Origin: CAYYKK01 sp964467935
GTDB taxonomy: Bacteria; Myxococcota_A; Polyangia; Polyangiales; Polyangiaceae
Length of the DNA stretch: 14,594 nucleotides
Reading direction: 5' to 3'
NCBI GenBank assembly: GCA_964467935.1
Contig: CAYYKK010000179.1
Coordinates: forward strand, 1 to 14,594
The notes beneath the pieces were generated by a model. It saw nothing but the letters and a program-made list of their open reading frames with translations, was not told the origin of the DNA and ran no database searches. The position numbers and the translations under genes were made by a program. Of this stretch, positions 1 through 8,305 are shown piece after piece; the stretch's first letter is position 1; each line of letters starts with the position of its first letter.

Positions 1-741
1 GCGATCTCCCTCCTGCGCGAGGAGGATCGCCTCCGCGAGCTTCGCGCGCGCGAACGGCTCGCGCAGCGTCCGCGCGCCCTCGAGCCCGAGGAAGGCCGCT
101 GGACGAGCACCGAGCGAGCTGCCTCGCTCCGCGAGCAGCGCGTCGACGGCGGCGATGTCCGCCCTCGCGCCCGCCGCGTCTCCGGTCACCGCGCGGCAGA
201 ACGCGCGCATCGACAGCGCCGAGAGGCGCGGCAGCCAGGTCGCCTGCTTCTCGAGCCTCCGCCGCACCGGCCCGCTGCCGATGGCGAGCGCGCGCTCGGC
301 CTCGGCGAGCGCGGCCTCGGGGTCCCCTCGATCGAGCGCGATCCTCGCCCGAACGAGGTGCGCTTCGCGGCGCACGGCGCCCAGCCCGTACCTCGTCTCC
401 GCGCGCTCGAGCAACGCCGTCGCGACGTCGAGTCGGCCGATCGCGACCTGGTTCGCGGCCGCGTGCACGAGCTGCATCCCGGGGCCGACGCGTTGGCCGT
501 AGCGTCCGATGAGCAGGTGCGTCGCGCCGCCGAGCCCGAGCACCACCGCGAGCCCCACGTCGAGGTGCGCGAGGTTCTCGAGCGCGGCGATCGCGAGGAT
601 GCCCGCGCCGCTGGCCGAGAAGGTCCGGTGGAGCCATCGCGCGGGGTGCGCAGGCATCGTGGGGACGGCGTGCTTCGACGCGGGCGTCTCGGGCTCCGGA
701 GCGCTCACGCGCGGCGGCTCGTCGTCGTCGCGATCAGCCAT
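1..741 (-). CDS. Membrane-anchored TPR-like repeat protein (3' part missing)
   Basis: The gene runs off the left edge, so only its first 247 codons are visible. The start is the ATG at 741-739, which has a good Shine-Dalgarno (GGAGGA at 751-756, 9 bases away) and overlaps the upstream stop by 8 bases (ATGGCTGA). Residues 1-38 are polar and acidic. Residues 44-58 and 61-78 look like two short membrane helices, and the rest is Ala/Leu/Arg-rich helical repeats of TPR type, for example residues 97-115 and the segment with SALSMRAFCRAVTGDAAGAR. It closely resembles the N-terminal half of the protein at 734-2719: PGMQLVHAA against PGIQLANAA, LLERAE against LLRRAE, and AGARADI against EGARADI. It is therefore probably a tandem paralogue. 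Repeats of this type usually mediate protein-protein contacts. No catalytic motif is visible and the partner is unknown. Translational coupling to the upstream gene is likely. Confidence 0.8.
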   Translation of the reverse strand, partial: MADRDDDEPPRVSAPEPETPASKHAVPTMPAHPARWLHRTFSASGAGILAIAALENLAHLDVGLAVVLGLGGATHLLIGRYGQRVGPGMQLVHAAANQVAIGRLDVATALLERAETRYGLGAVRREAHLVRARIALDRGDPEAALAEAERALAIGSGPVRRRLEKQATWLPRLSALSMRAFCRAVTGDAAGARADIAAVDALLAERGSSLGARPAAFLGLEGARTLREPFARAKLAEAILLAQEGDR

Positions 742-2719
742 CGCCGGTGCTCCTCCGCGCGCGCGGCTCGTCGCTCGTGAGGGACGCGATCTCGTCGAGC
801 GCGCGGTGCTCCGCGTCGGCCGCGTCATCGTCCGACGTGGCGTCGCGAAGCGCGTCGCTCCGCTCGAAGGCCGCGAGCAGATCGGGCACCGTCCTCGAGA
901 GGAACGTCCGCGCCTCGGGATCCGACGCATCGGCTCGAACGCGCGTGAGCTCGACGATCCCGACGCTCTCCGGCGCCACCGTCGATCGGGCGACGTCCGC
1001 GACGAGCTCGGTGCGAGGATCGATCGGCAGCGTCCCTGGCCTCGACGCCGCGAGGCGCGCGGCTTCTTCGAAGCGTCCGCTCGTCGCGAGGACGAAGAGC
1101 CGGATGCGGAAGAGCGATCTCTCTCGGAAGGCGAAGCCGATCGGCAGCGTCTCCGCGAGCGCGAGCGCCTCGTCGCCCCTGCCGAGCGACGCCATCGCCA
1201 CGGCGCGCTCGGTGACGAGCTCCGGCCCGACCACGTCCGAGGCGCTCGCTTTCACGCGGCCGCGGAAGATGGTCGAGAGCCCGCGCTCCGACTCGGCCAG
1301 CGCCTCGTCGGGACGCCCCGCGCGCGCGGCGAGGCGCGCGAGCGAGAGCGCGGCGAGCGCGCGATAGATCGCGTGGCTCGAGGGCGGCAGCTCGCGGAGC
1401 GCCCGCTCGGCCTCGCCGAGATCCCCGTGAGCCAGGGCGCGGTAGCCCGAGAGGAGCCGCCGTCGACCCTGCGCCAGCCGCGCGTAGGCCAGCGCGATGG
1501 CCCACGCGATCGCGAAGAGCATCAGCGCCGGCAGCTCCTCGAGGACCCCCGCGGCGTGCGAGCCTTGCCCTGGGACGCCCGTGGCTCCGCGCCCCTCGCC
1601 GAGCATCAGGTAGAGCGCCGTCGTCACCGCGGCGAACGCGGCGAGCACGACGCGCGTCCGCCAGGGTGATGCGCCCGGCCCTCGGAGCGGCACATCGGGC
1701 ACCCGTGTCGCCGCGCGCGCTCGCGGCGCCTCGTCGGCGTCCGTCCGCGCGACGGCCCTCTCGGTCTTCGGAACGAAGGGCGCGACCTCGGGGAGGACCC
1801 GCTCGATCCAGTCTTCGACGTCGGGCTCGTCACCGCCCGGGGCCGCTCCCTTCGGCGGGGTTCGGTAGGGGCTCTGGGTCTTCGCCGCGAGCCGTCGCGC
1901 GAGCCCCCGCAGCAGCGCTCGCTCCCGCGGCGAAGCGTGCTCGAAGAGCGTCGCGCGCTTCGACTCCAAGAGCGCTCGCAGCCTCTCGCTCTCGCCCGCG
2001 CGCGCGAGGAGCACCGCCTCGGCGACGTCGAGCCGCGCCGTCGGATCGGTGAGCACGCCCTCCCCCGCGAGCACGCCCGCCCCGAGGTTTCCCTCCTCGA
2101 CGAGCGCGCGGGCGCGGACGATGTCGGCTCTCGCTCCCTCCCGGTCGTCGGAGAGGGCGCGCGCCATCGCGCGCATGGCGAGCGCTCGGAGCGCGGCGGT
2201 TCGGCGACCCGCGCGGTCCCACGGGCTCTCGGAGACCGCGAGCGCTTCGTTCGTGTGCGCGATGGTTCGAGCCATGTCGCCCCGACCGAACGCGATCGCG
2301 GCGCGGTGCAGCGCGATGATCCTGCGGATCGCCGCCGGTGTTCGGGGCGCGATCCCGAGCACGCTCGACGTGCTCTCGGCCCTCCGCAAGAGGGCTTCGG
2401 CGGACTCGTAGCGCCCCGCCAGGATCTCGTTCAGCGCGGCGTTCGCGAGCTGGATGCCGGGCAACAGGCGCAGCGCGCGAGCCGCGTAGATCGCGAAGAA
2501 GAGCCCGCCGCCGAGGCCGAGGGCGAGGTTCCCGATGGTCGCGAGATCGCCGCTCGCGGCGAGGCCACCGAGCGCGACGGCCGCCCAAACCGTGTAGCAG
2601 ATGCCCAAGATGCCCAGCCCGAAGAGCGTGCGGAACGTGCGACGCAGCGGATGCGCGTTCGCCAAGATCGTCTCGGCGAGCGGCGTGCGTGGGGTCGAGC
2701 CCGGGGCGAGGGGGCTCAC
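734..2719 (-). CDS. Membrane protein with two TM-pair plus TPR-like modules
   Basis: This is a 661-residue protein starting at GTG 2719-2717. That start overlaps the TGA of the upstream GH5 gene as GTGA, and the frame upstream of it is antisense-like, Arg-rich sequence of another gene. There are four predicted membrane helices in two pairs: about 32-52 with 62-80, and 356-373 with 396-414. Each pair is followed by Ala/Leu-rich helical repeats with TPR-like spacing (about 90-280 and 422-620). A hydrophilic, low-complexity linker lies at about 281-350, and the C-terminus is acidic (DATSDDDAADAEH). The two halves look like an internal duplication, and the first half also matches the neighbour at 1-741. 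No enzymatic motif is visible. By family knowledge, TPR-type domains act as scaffolds. The topology and binding partner are inferences I cannot settle from sequence. The gene is probably cotranscribed with its neighbours. Confidence 0.83.
   Translation of the reverse strand: MSPLAPGSTPRTPLAETILANAHPLRRTFRTLFGLGILGICYTVWAAVALGGLAASGDLATIGNLALGLGGGLFFAIYAARALRLLPGIQLANAALNEILAGRYESAEALLRRAESTSSVLGIAPRTPAAIRRIIALHRAAIAFGRGDMARTIAHTNEALAVSESPWDRAGRRTAALRALAMRAMARALSDDREGARADIVRARALVEEGNLGAGVLAGEGVLTDPTARLDVAEAVLLARAGESERLRALLESKRATLFEHASPRERALLRGLARRLAAKTQSPYRTPPKGAAPGGDEPDVEDWIERVLPEVAPFVPKTERAVARTDADEAPRARAATRVPDVPLRGPGASPWRTRVVLAAFAAVTTALYLMLGEGRGATGVPGQGSHAAGVLEELPALMLFAIAWAIALAYARLAQGRRRLLSGYRALAHGDLGEAERALRELPPSSHAIYRALAALSLARLAARAGRPDEALAESERGLSTIFRGRVKASASDVVGPELVTERAVAMASLGRGDEALALAETLPIGFAFRERSLFRIRLFVLATSGRFEEAARLAASRPGTLPIDPRTELVADVARSTVAPESVGIVELTRVRADASDPEARTFLSRTVPDLLAAFERSDALRDATSDDDAADAEHRALDEIASLTSDEPRARRSTGDG
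751..756 (-). promoter_or_regulatory. Shine-Dalgarno for the TPR-like gene at 1-741
   Basis: GGAGGA on the minus strand, 9 bases before the ATG at 741. It lies inside the last codons of the upstream gene and fixes the start of the partial gene despite the 8-bp overlap. Confidence 0.6.
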
Positions 2720-4254
2720 GGCGCCGGCGCCACGTCGATCTCGAGCACGTGGTGGGCTCCGTCTCGCCCACCGCACGCGACGTCGTAGAGGCCGGGGCGC
2801 GGCGTCGTGGCGGTCATGCCCTTGCCGTCGCAGCGAACGGCGGTCGGCGCGCCGAGCGCGGGCGCGACGTCGATCTCGTGCGGCGCGCTCACCGCGGGAT
2901 CGGCGAAGAAGGTCATCGAGAAGTGCCCAGAGGCGCGGTCGAACCCGAACGACAGCGGCCAGCCCCCGACCCGCGCGGGTCGGACGCGCGCGAGGGCCTT
3001 CCGCACGTCCTCGCGGGGGGAGAACGCGCCCGTCGTCGCATCGAAATCGTGGCAGCCCCACGAGCCTTGCGACGCCTCCTTCCACACCCAGAAGAACGAC
3101 GAGGCCATCACCTGCTCTTGGAGCTCGGACTCCCAGGTGAAGTACTGCGCCGCGTTCGGCGCCTTCGGGTCGAAGCCCCACTCGGTGATGACGAGGGGGG
3201 CCTGCCACGCGTCCGCTTCTCTCCGCGCGCTCTCGTTCGACGGCGTGAGGAAGTCCTTCGTGAGCGCCGCCTTCTGCGCGTCGGTCGACGCGAACGCGGC
3301 CGTGTAGACGTGAGGGGCGTAGCCCGTCATCGCGCCGAGCGGCGCCGCAGGGATGCTGGCCGAGTCGAGGAAGTTTCGCGTCGCGGAGGGCTCGAAGAGG
3401 TAGAGCTTGTCGGGCGCCGCCGCGCGGATCTCGGGGTAGACCGTGTGGTCGAAGCGCGCGAGCCCCTCGTCGACGGCGATGGGCTCGTTGAACCCTTCGA
3501 ACCCGAAGACGGCGTCCTCGTGCGCGAAGCGCTGGGCGACGTGCGTCGCCATCTTCGCGAACCGATCTCGGAGCCGCGCGCCGTCCGGCCCCTCGCCGAA
3601 GAACGTCGCGAACGCGTCCTGCACTTGCTTCGAGAGCCTGCGTTGATCGAGATCGACGAGCGGCCCGCCGAGCAGCGACGTCGGCGCGGGGACGATCGCC
3701 CAGAGGGGCGCGCCGTCCTCACCGATCTCCTTCGAGAACGCGTCTTGATGGAAGTCCACGAGCACGACGAGCCCGGCGCTCTTCGCGTCGGCGATGGTTT
3801 GCGCGACCCGATCGAGGTACGCCTCGTCGAAGCCGCCGGTCTCGGTCGGCTCGATCCCGCTCCAGCTCACCGGCAAGCGGAGGGCGTCGAAGCCGAAGGC
3901 GCGCATGTCGGCGGCGTCGGTCGCGCCGAACGCGGGGATGGGCTCGAGCGGGGCTCTCCCGTCCGAGAACGTCACGTCGAACACGCCCTCGACGCGCGCG
4001 TTCACTCCACGCAGAAAGACCACCCGTCCCTCGGCGTCGACGAGCTGACCGCAGCGCGTCCCGAACGGCGCGCCGGGCGTCGCGGCTTCACCGCACGGCG
4101 CCGAAACGCTCGGCTTCGTCGGATCGGCGTGTCCACATCCGAGGAGCGCGCCGCTCGCTCCCGAGAGAAGGATCGCCACGTCGAGCGCGCCGACGATCCC
4201 TCGCCCCGCGCGCCCGCGGCGACGCGGCGCGCCTCCGCGCGAGGCGGGGCGCAT
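2716..4254 (-). CDS. GH5 endoglycosylceramidase-like lipoprotein
   Basis: This is a 512-residue predicted lipoprotein. An Arg-rich N-terminus and hydrophobic stretch (about 19-39) lead to the lipobox SGALLGC, with Cys40 as the lipidation site. The catalytic domain covers about 66-425 and carries GH5 signatures. RGVN is at 82-85, DFHQDAFS at 167-174, and GFNEP at 254-258 places the acid/base at Glu257. YAPHVY is at 312-317, and ITEWG at 356-360 places the nucleophile at Glu358. The DFHQD element resembles the endoglycosylceramidase branch of GH5 (hydrolysis of the oligosaccharide-ceramide bond) more than classical cellulases. The substrate remains an inference, and another beta-glycoside is possible. 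Residues about 430-512 form a small beta-rich tail such as GH5 enzymes often carry. The ATG at 4254 has GGAGG 10 bases upstream and lies 5 bases after the orn stop. The end overlaps the next gene by 4 bases. Confidence 0.88.
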   Translation of the reverse strand: MRPASRGGAPRRRGRAGRGIVGALDVAILLSGASGALLGCGHADPTKPSVSAPCGEAATPGAPFGTRCGQLVDAEGRVVFLRGVNARVEGVFDVTFSDGRAPLEPIPAFGATDAADMRAFGFDALRLPVSWSGIEPTETGGFDEAYLDRVAQTIADAKSAGLVVLVDFHQDAFSKEIGEDGAPLWAIVPAPTSLLGGPLVDLDQRRLSKQVQDAFATFFGEGPDGARLRDRFAKMATHVAQRFAHEDAVFGFEGFNEPIAVDEGLARFDHTVYPEIRAAAPDKLYLFEPSATRNFLDSASIPAAPLGAMTGYAPHVYTAAFASTDAQKAALTKDFLTPSNESARREADAWQAPLVITEWGFDPKAPNAAQYFTWESELQEQVMASSFFWVWKEASQGSWGCHDFDATTGAFSPREDVRKALARVRPARVGGWPLSFGFDRASGHFSMTFFADPAVSAPHEIDVAPALGAPTAVRCDGKGMTATTPRPGLYDVACGGRDGAHHVLEIDVAPAP

Positions 4255-4259
4255 GCGTC

Positions 4260-4820
4260 TCACGCCTCCGTGGGCGGCGTGGGCGCGAGGACTTTGGCTC
4301 GGTACCAGCGGAGCTCTTCGATCGACTCGCGGATGTCGTCGAGCGCGCGATGCACCTCGCGCTTGCGCGGGGCGCGGAACGACGGCGGGTACCACCGCCG
4401 CACGAGCTCCTTCAGCGTCGAGACGTCGACGAGCCGGTAGTGCAAGAGGTCGCAGACGTCGCGCATGTAGCGCTCGAGGAACTGCTTGTCCTTCCAGACG
4501 GAGTTGCCGCAGAGCGGCGCGCTCTTCGGCTCCGTGTGCTCGGCGATGAAGTCGCGCGTCTTCGCGCACGCTTCTTCGAGCGTCACCTCGGACTGACGAA
4601 TGCGCTCGATGAGCCCCGATTTCGTGTGCATCTCGACGACCACCGGCTCCATCGCGGCGAGCGCCTCTTCCGGCTGATGGATCGTCAGGCTCGGCCCCTC
4701 GGCGACGAGCGTCAGGTCGCCCTCGGTGACGATCGTGGCGATCTCGACGATGACGCACCGCTCGGGGTCGAGCCCCGTCATCTCCAGATCGATCCACACG
4801 AGCCGAGAGTCGCGCGCCAT
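4260..4820 (-). CDS. orn: Oligoribonuclease (DEDDh 3'-5' exoribonuclease)
   Basis: This 186-residue protein is full length for Orn (E. coli Orn is about 181 residues). Orn degrades 2-5 nt RNA oligonucleotides, including pGpG from cyclic di-GMP breakdown, to mononucleotides in the cytoplasm. All acidic metal ligands are visible: WIDLEMTGLD near the N-terminus (Asp11 and Glu13), Asp111 in GNSVWKDKQF, and the HRALDDIRES motif with His157 and Asp162. The start is placed at ATG 4820 (MARDSRLVWIDLEM), which matches the family N-terminus. The frame stays open to 4865, but the 15 extra residues do not look like Orn. The Shine-Dalgarno is weak (GGACGG about 12 bases away). The 90-bp gap upstream is the largest in this minus-strand run and may carry a promoter, though I see no convincing -35/-10 pair. 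The gene runs directly into the GH5 gene (5 bases). Confidence 0.97.
   Translation of the reverse strand: MARDSRLVWIDLEMTGLDPERCVIVEIATIVTEGDLTLVAEGPSLTIHQPEEALAAMEPVVVEMHTKSGLIERIRQSEVTLEEACAKTRDFIAEHTEPKSAPLCGNSVWKDKQFLERYMRDVCDLLHYRLVDVSTLKELVRRWYPPSFRAPRKREVHRALDDIRESIEELRWYRAKVLAPTPPTEA
4265..4269 (-). promoter_or_regulatory. Shine-Dalgarno for the GH5 lipoprotein gene
   Basis: GGAGG on the minus strand, within the final codons of orn and 10 bases before the ATG at 4254. It supports translation from a shared orn-GH5 transcript and decides between this ATG and the longer open frame upstream. Confidence 0.6.
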
Positions 4821-4910
4821 GGTGACAGGATACCGTCCTCTCGCGGAGGCCGCGGAAATTTTCACGCGAGGCCTGGGGGACCGCGGTTGCGCGGCGTCTC
4901 GCCCGGCGCG

Positions 4911-6284
4911 CTACTCGAGGATGGTGATGCTCTTCGCGAAATAGTTCGCGACCGCGGCGTGCGAGCCGTCCTTCGAGACGGCGACCGACATCGCGCCCAT
5001 CCCCGTCGGCAACGTCGCGATCACCTCGGGCGGCTCGCCCGTGATCACCGCGACGCCTTGGCCCCGGGGAGGCTCGTCGGTGCCCCCCAGCGTGACGAAG
5101 AGCGTCGCGTGATCGGGCGTGGTCACGCCGTTGCGCGGGACACCGGGCAGCATGAGCGTCGAGATCTGCATGCTGGGCAGGGCCACGAGCGTGGCGGTGC
5201 TCGCGCCGGCGTTCAACGTGATCCCGTAGCGATCGTCGTCCACCAGGAAGCCGGCGACCGGATCGGATCCGACGTCCGCGGTCTTCGCCTCCGTCTCCCG
5301 CGCGACGCTGAGGAGAGAAACGCTGTTCGAGAGTCGATCGGGGAAGAAGATCGCCCCCCCGCTCTGCGTCACCGCGCCAGGACGCGGATCGCGACCGACC
5401 GCGATGCTCCGGCGGGTCGCGCCGAAGGGGGCCTCCTCCGGGTCGAAGAGATCGATCCACGCGCCGGCAGGGCGCTCGGCGTGCGCCAGGCTCCCCATCG
5501 CGGCGAGGTAGGGTCGCCCCTCGGCGCGCACGAGGAAGAGCTGGCCGGTCGACTGGGGCAACGTGATGTCCGTGAGCAGGCGCCCCGACGGCAAGCTGAA
5601 CCGGCTCACGCGGTGTCCCACCGTCGTCGACGTGACGACGCTGCCGTCCGGCAGCTCCTGGATGTCGCCCGGCCCCGCGCCCACCTCCAGCAAGATGGGA
5701 TCGTGATCCCACTTGGTCACATCCATGACCGGGATCCTCGACGCCGTCGGATCGAGCCGGAGGACGGCGATGTAGCGATCGAAGATGCGCCTCAGCCGAT
5801 CGCCCTTCGCTGGGACGGTCGCCTTGTGCAGCATCTCGCCGCTCGAGACCTTGTACTCGCGCAGCGTCGCGTCGTCGGCGCTGACGAACAGCGTGTCGCC
5901 GGCGCTGCTCCACACGACGTCGAGCGGGTGGACGTCGCCCATCTTGAGCTCGCGCGCCGTCCACTTGCGCTTCGGCGTGGGCGCGGGCGGTGGCGTCGCC
6001 TTCGGCTTCTCCGGATCGGGCCCGACGGCGGCGGGAGCGGGCTCTCCGGCGACGGCCGAGTCGGTCGGCAGCGGCGTGAGCGGCGGCGCGGAGCCGACCG
6101 GCGACTCGCGCGACGTGAGGATGACGCTGAAGACGCTCGAGACCGCCGTCGCGACGATGAGCGCCGCGCGGGGAAAGCGCGCGCCGCCGCGCTCGGGCTG
6201 CCAGGCCTTGCAGTGCCGACACTTCTTCGCGCCCTCGACGATGGGCTTCTTGCACGAGGCGCAGGGGACGCGTCTGTCGCTCAC
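4911..6284 (-). CDS. Zinc-ribbon, single-TM, beta-propeller protein
   Basis: This is a 457-residue protein starting at GTG 6284-6282, which overlaps the TGA of the upstream gene as GTGA. Its N-terminus has a short zinc-ribbon-like knuckle: CASC at 8-11 and CRHC at 22-25, followed by KAWQPE. One membrane helix spans about 40-56 (ALIVATAVSSVFSVIL), then a Pro/Ala-rich linker about 62-105, then about 350 residues of repeated beta-strands of the YVTN/WD40 type (for example GDTLFVSADDATLREY and AVSKDGSHAAVANYFAKSIT). The likely topology is a cytoplasmic zinc knuckle and a periplasmic propeller. The architecture matches the larger gene immediately upstream, and the two are probably co-translated. 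No catalytic residues are apparent. A sensing or scaffolding role is only inferred. Confidence 0.86.
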   Translation of the reverse strand: MSDRRVPCASCKKPIVEGAKKCRHCKAWQPERGGARFPRAALIVATAVSSVFSVILTSRESPVGSAPPLTPLPTDSAVAGEPAPAAVGPDPEKPKATPPPAPTPKRKWTARELKMGDVHPLDVVWSSAGDTLFVSADDATLREYKVSSGEMLHKATVPAKGDRLRRIFDRYIAVLRLDPTASRIPVMDVTKWDHDPILLEVGAGPGDIQELPDGSVVTSTTVGHRVSRFSLPSGRLLTDITLPQSTGQLFLVRAEGRPYLAAMGSLAHAERPAGAWIDLFDPEEAPFGATRRSIAVGRDPRPGAVTQSGGAIFFPDRLSNSVSLLSVARETEAKTADVGSDPVAGFLVDDDRYGITLNAGASTATLVALPSMQISTLMLPGVPRNGVTTPDHATLFVTLGGTDEPPRGQGVAVITGEPPEVIATLPTGMGAMSVAVSKDGSHAAVANYFAKSITILE

Positions 6285-8200
6285 CGGAGCACCCACGCGA
6301 CCTTCGTGCGATCGCTCAGCGCGAGGACGCTGCTCCCGTCCGGCGCGACGCGCACGCGCGAGGGCGGCGCCGCGGTGGGGACGAGCTCGACCTCGAACGT
6401 CGTCGTGTCGACGAGGCCGATGCTGCCGTCGGCGTCGCCCGGCAGCGCCACCACGACCTGCTCTCCGTCGGGGCTCACGGCCATGTCGGTCGCCGGCGCG
6501 CTGAGCGGCACGTGCCGCACGAGCTTGCCCGTGGCGAGATCGAACACCTCGATCGCGCGGCCGCGACGGCAGCGCACCACCGCCTGCCGGGTCTTGCGCA
6601 CGAGCTCGATCTGCTCGGGCTGATCGCACGTCTCGATCGGCGTCTTCTGCCGCACCGCGCCCGACGGCAGCCACTCGAGCGGCACGATCGCGTTCTTCGC
6701 GCGCAGCACGACGAAGCTCGACTCGCCGTCCGGCGCCATCAGGACCGCCACGGGGTTGCCGAGCATCGACGCGCGAACGCGATCCTGCGCGGTCGCGAGC
6801 CGTCCCGGATCGAACGCATAGACCGCGCCCCCGGGCGGATCGGCGAGGCCGGCGAGCGGCGTCATGCCGGTCGTCGTGAGGGCGCGCTTGCCGGTGTCGT
6901 CCGCGCCGACGGGGCCCACGGCGTCGTCGCCGAAGCGGATGCGATCGATCTCCGAGTGCAGCTCCGTCGAGAAGATCGCGATCGCGTGGGCGCCCGGCAG
7001 CGACACGAGGGCGCGCCGACCGTTCGCGCCGAGCGTGAGGTCGCCCACGATCGCGCCCATGTCGATCGTCTTGAGCAGGCGCGCGTCGGCGACGTCGACG
7101 ACGCTGAGCTGCTGCGGGCCGACGGCGTAGAACGTGTCCCCCACGCGGTAGAGCCGTCGCGTCTGCAGCGCCTCCGACACGAGCTCGAGCGCTTGCCCCG
7201 TCTTCGTGGACCGGATCTGCACGCCGGCGTAGAGGCCGACCGCGAACCGCTCGTCGTCGAGCAAGAGCGCGTCCGAGACGTCCTTCGGCAGCTCCCACGG
7301 CCCCGAGACGCTCGGCTTGGTCTTGAGGTGTCCGACGCCCTTCGGTCGCTGCCACGTGCACTGCCCGGCTTGGCATGCCTCGCCCGACCAACACGCGTGC
7401 TCGCACGCCACGCTCGGGGGCGGGGCCGTCTGGGAGCTCGCGGCGCGCTGCTCTGCCGCCTTCAGTCGTCCCGGCGCGAGGAAGCGGAGCGTGATGCCCG
7501 CGAGGATGAGGCCGAGGATCGCGCCGAAGGTCACGAGCGGGCGCCAGTGCAGGCGAAGCCAGCCCGCCCCCTCCGGCTCGTCCGGGATCGATCCGGCGCG
7601 CGAAGAGCGCGCGGCGGACGCGGGCTCGAGCGGCTCGTCGCACTCGGGGCACTGCGTTCCGGTCGCGACGACGACCTCGAGGCACGTCGGGCAGCGCACC
7701 GTGGTGAGGGCAGCGCTCGCCTTCGCCGAGACCACCGCGAGCGCGGCCGATCCGTCGGTGAGCGTGCGATCGAAGAGGCGCCGGGCCGCGATCCAGTCCT
7801 CCGTCCCGACGATCGCCACGAGCGCCGCGCGGTGCTTGCCGCCCTCGACGGCCGCGCGGATCTGCTCGCCGGTGAACGGCCCCGACGATCGCTCCTCCTC
7901 GAAGAGGACGTAGAGGAGCATGTCGAGCACGTCGCGGGGGGCCGAGAGCAGATCGGGGGACGCGCCGCCCGTCCCGCTCTCGCGCGGGTTCGAGGGCTTC
8001 GGCAGCGGGTGCGCCGACGATCGTCGAACCGCGAGCGTCGCCCACGCCCGGGCGGGTGCGCGCACCTGCGCGCTCGCGAGCCGAACCACCGCGTCCGGGT
8101 CGAGGGTGCCTTCCCTCAGTCGGTCGCGCAGATCGTCGTCGGTGGTCGGGCCGATCGACCGGCCGCCCTCCTCGATGAAAAATCCGAGCTCGTCGCTCAC
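6281..8200 (-). CDS. GYF_2/zinc-ribbon/TM/beta-propeller protein
   Basis: This is a 639-residue protein. Residues 6-42 and 96-140 look like two GYF_2-type modules (FFIEEGGRSIGP and LFEEERSSGPFTGEQI, with the characteristic xGP turn). A zinc ribbon follows, with CPTC at 170-173 and CPEC at 184-187. One membrane helix spans about 221-243. A Cys-rich knot follows it, with Cys266, 270, 276 and 281. The remaining ~340 residues are beta-propeller repeats (for example MAVSPDGEQVVVALPG and RVAPDGSSVLALSD). The predicted topology is cytoplasmic GYF_2/zinc-ribbon modules and a periplasmic propeller. The GTG start at 8200 begins VSDELGFF. No strong Shine-Dalgarno precedes it, so the exact start is less certain. 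It is the first gene of the minus-strand run and faces the divergent thioredoxin-fold gene across about 105 bp. GYF_2 domains are annotated as possible protein or peptide binders. The ligand is unknown. Confidence 0.86.
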   Translation of the reverse strand: MSDELGFFIEEGGRSIGPTTDDDLRDRLREGTLDPDAVVRLASAQVRAPARAWATLAVRRSSAHPLPKPSNPRESGTGGASPDLLSAPRDVLDMLLYVLFEEERSSGPFTGEQIRAAVEGGKHRAALVAIVGTEDWIAARRLFDRTLTDGSAALAVVSAKASAALTTVRCPTCLEVVVATGTQCPECDEPLEPASAARSSRAGSIPDEPEGAGWLRLHWRPLVTFGAILGLILAGITLRFLAPGRLKAAEQRAASSQTAPPPSVACEHACWSGEACQAGQCTWQRPKGVGHLKTKPSVSGPWELPKDVSDALLLDDERFAVGLYAGVQIRSTKTGQALELVSEALQTRRLYRVGDTFYAVGPQQLSVVDVADARLLKTIDMGAIVGDLTLGANGRRALVSLPGAHAIAIFSTELHSEIDRIRFGDDAVGPVGADDTGKRALTTTGMTPLAGLADPPGGAVYAFDPGRLATAQDRVRASMLGNPVAVLMAPDGESSFVVLRAKNAIVPLEWLPSGAVRQKTPIETCDQPEQIELVRKTRQAVVRCRRGRAIEVFDLATGKLVRHVPLSAPATDMAVSPDGEQVVVALPGDADGSIGLVDTTTFEVELVPTAAPPSRVRVAPDGSSVLALSDRTKVAWVLR

Positions 8201-8305
8201 GGGGATCGGTCGCTTAGCCCGCGCTCGCCGAGGTGTCGACGATCAAACGCTTCGCCATGAACATGCGTCCCGGCTGCGCGACATCGCGCTAGGATGTCGA
8301 CCCCG

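Noticed and set aside
2338..4440. 700-residue plus-strand open frame
   Set aside because: It is Arg-rich, with no family resemblance, and antisense to the TPR-like and GH5 genes. Long shadow frames are expected at this GC content.
4821..4865. 15-residue N-terminal extension of Orn
   Set aside because: The family N-terminus matches the ATG at 4820. The extra residues are unlike Orn and use the likely 5' leader.
4255..6255. Long upstream extension of the GH5 frame through orn and the propeller gene
   Set aside because: The extension reads out of frame through two real genes, while a lipobox signal peptide and Shine-Dalgarno place the start at 4254.
4350..6623. 757-residue plus-strand open frame
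   Set aside because: It is antisense to orn and a propeller gene, with Arg/Asp/His-rich composition and no motifs.
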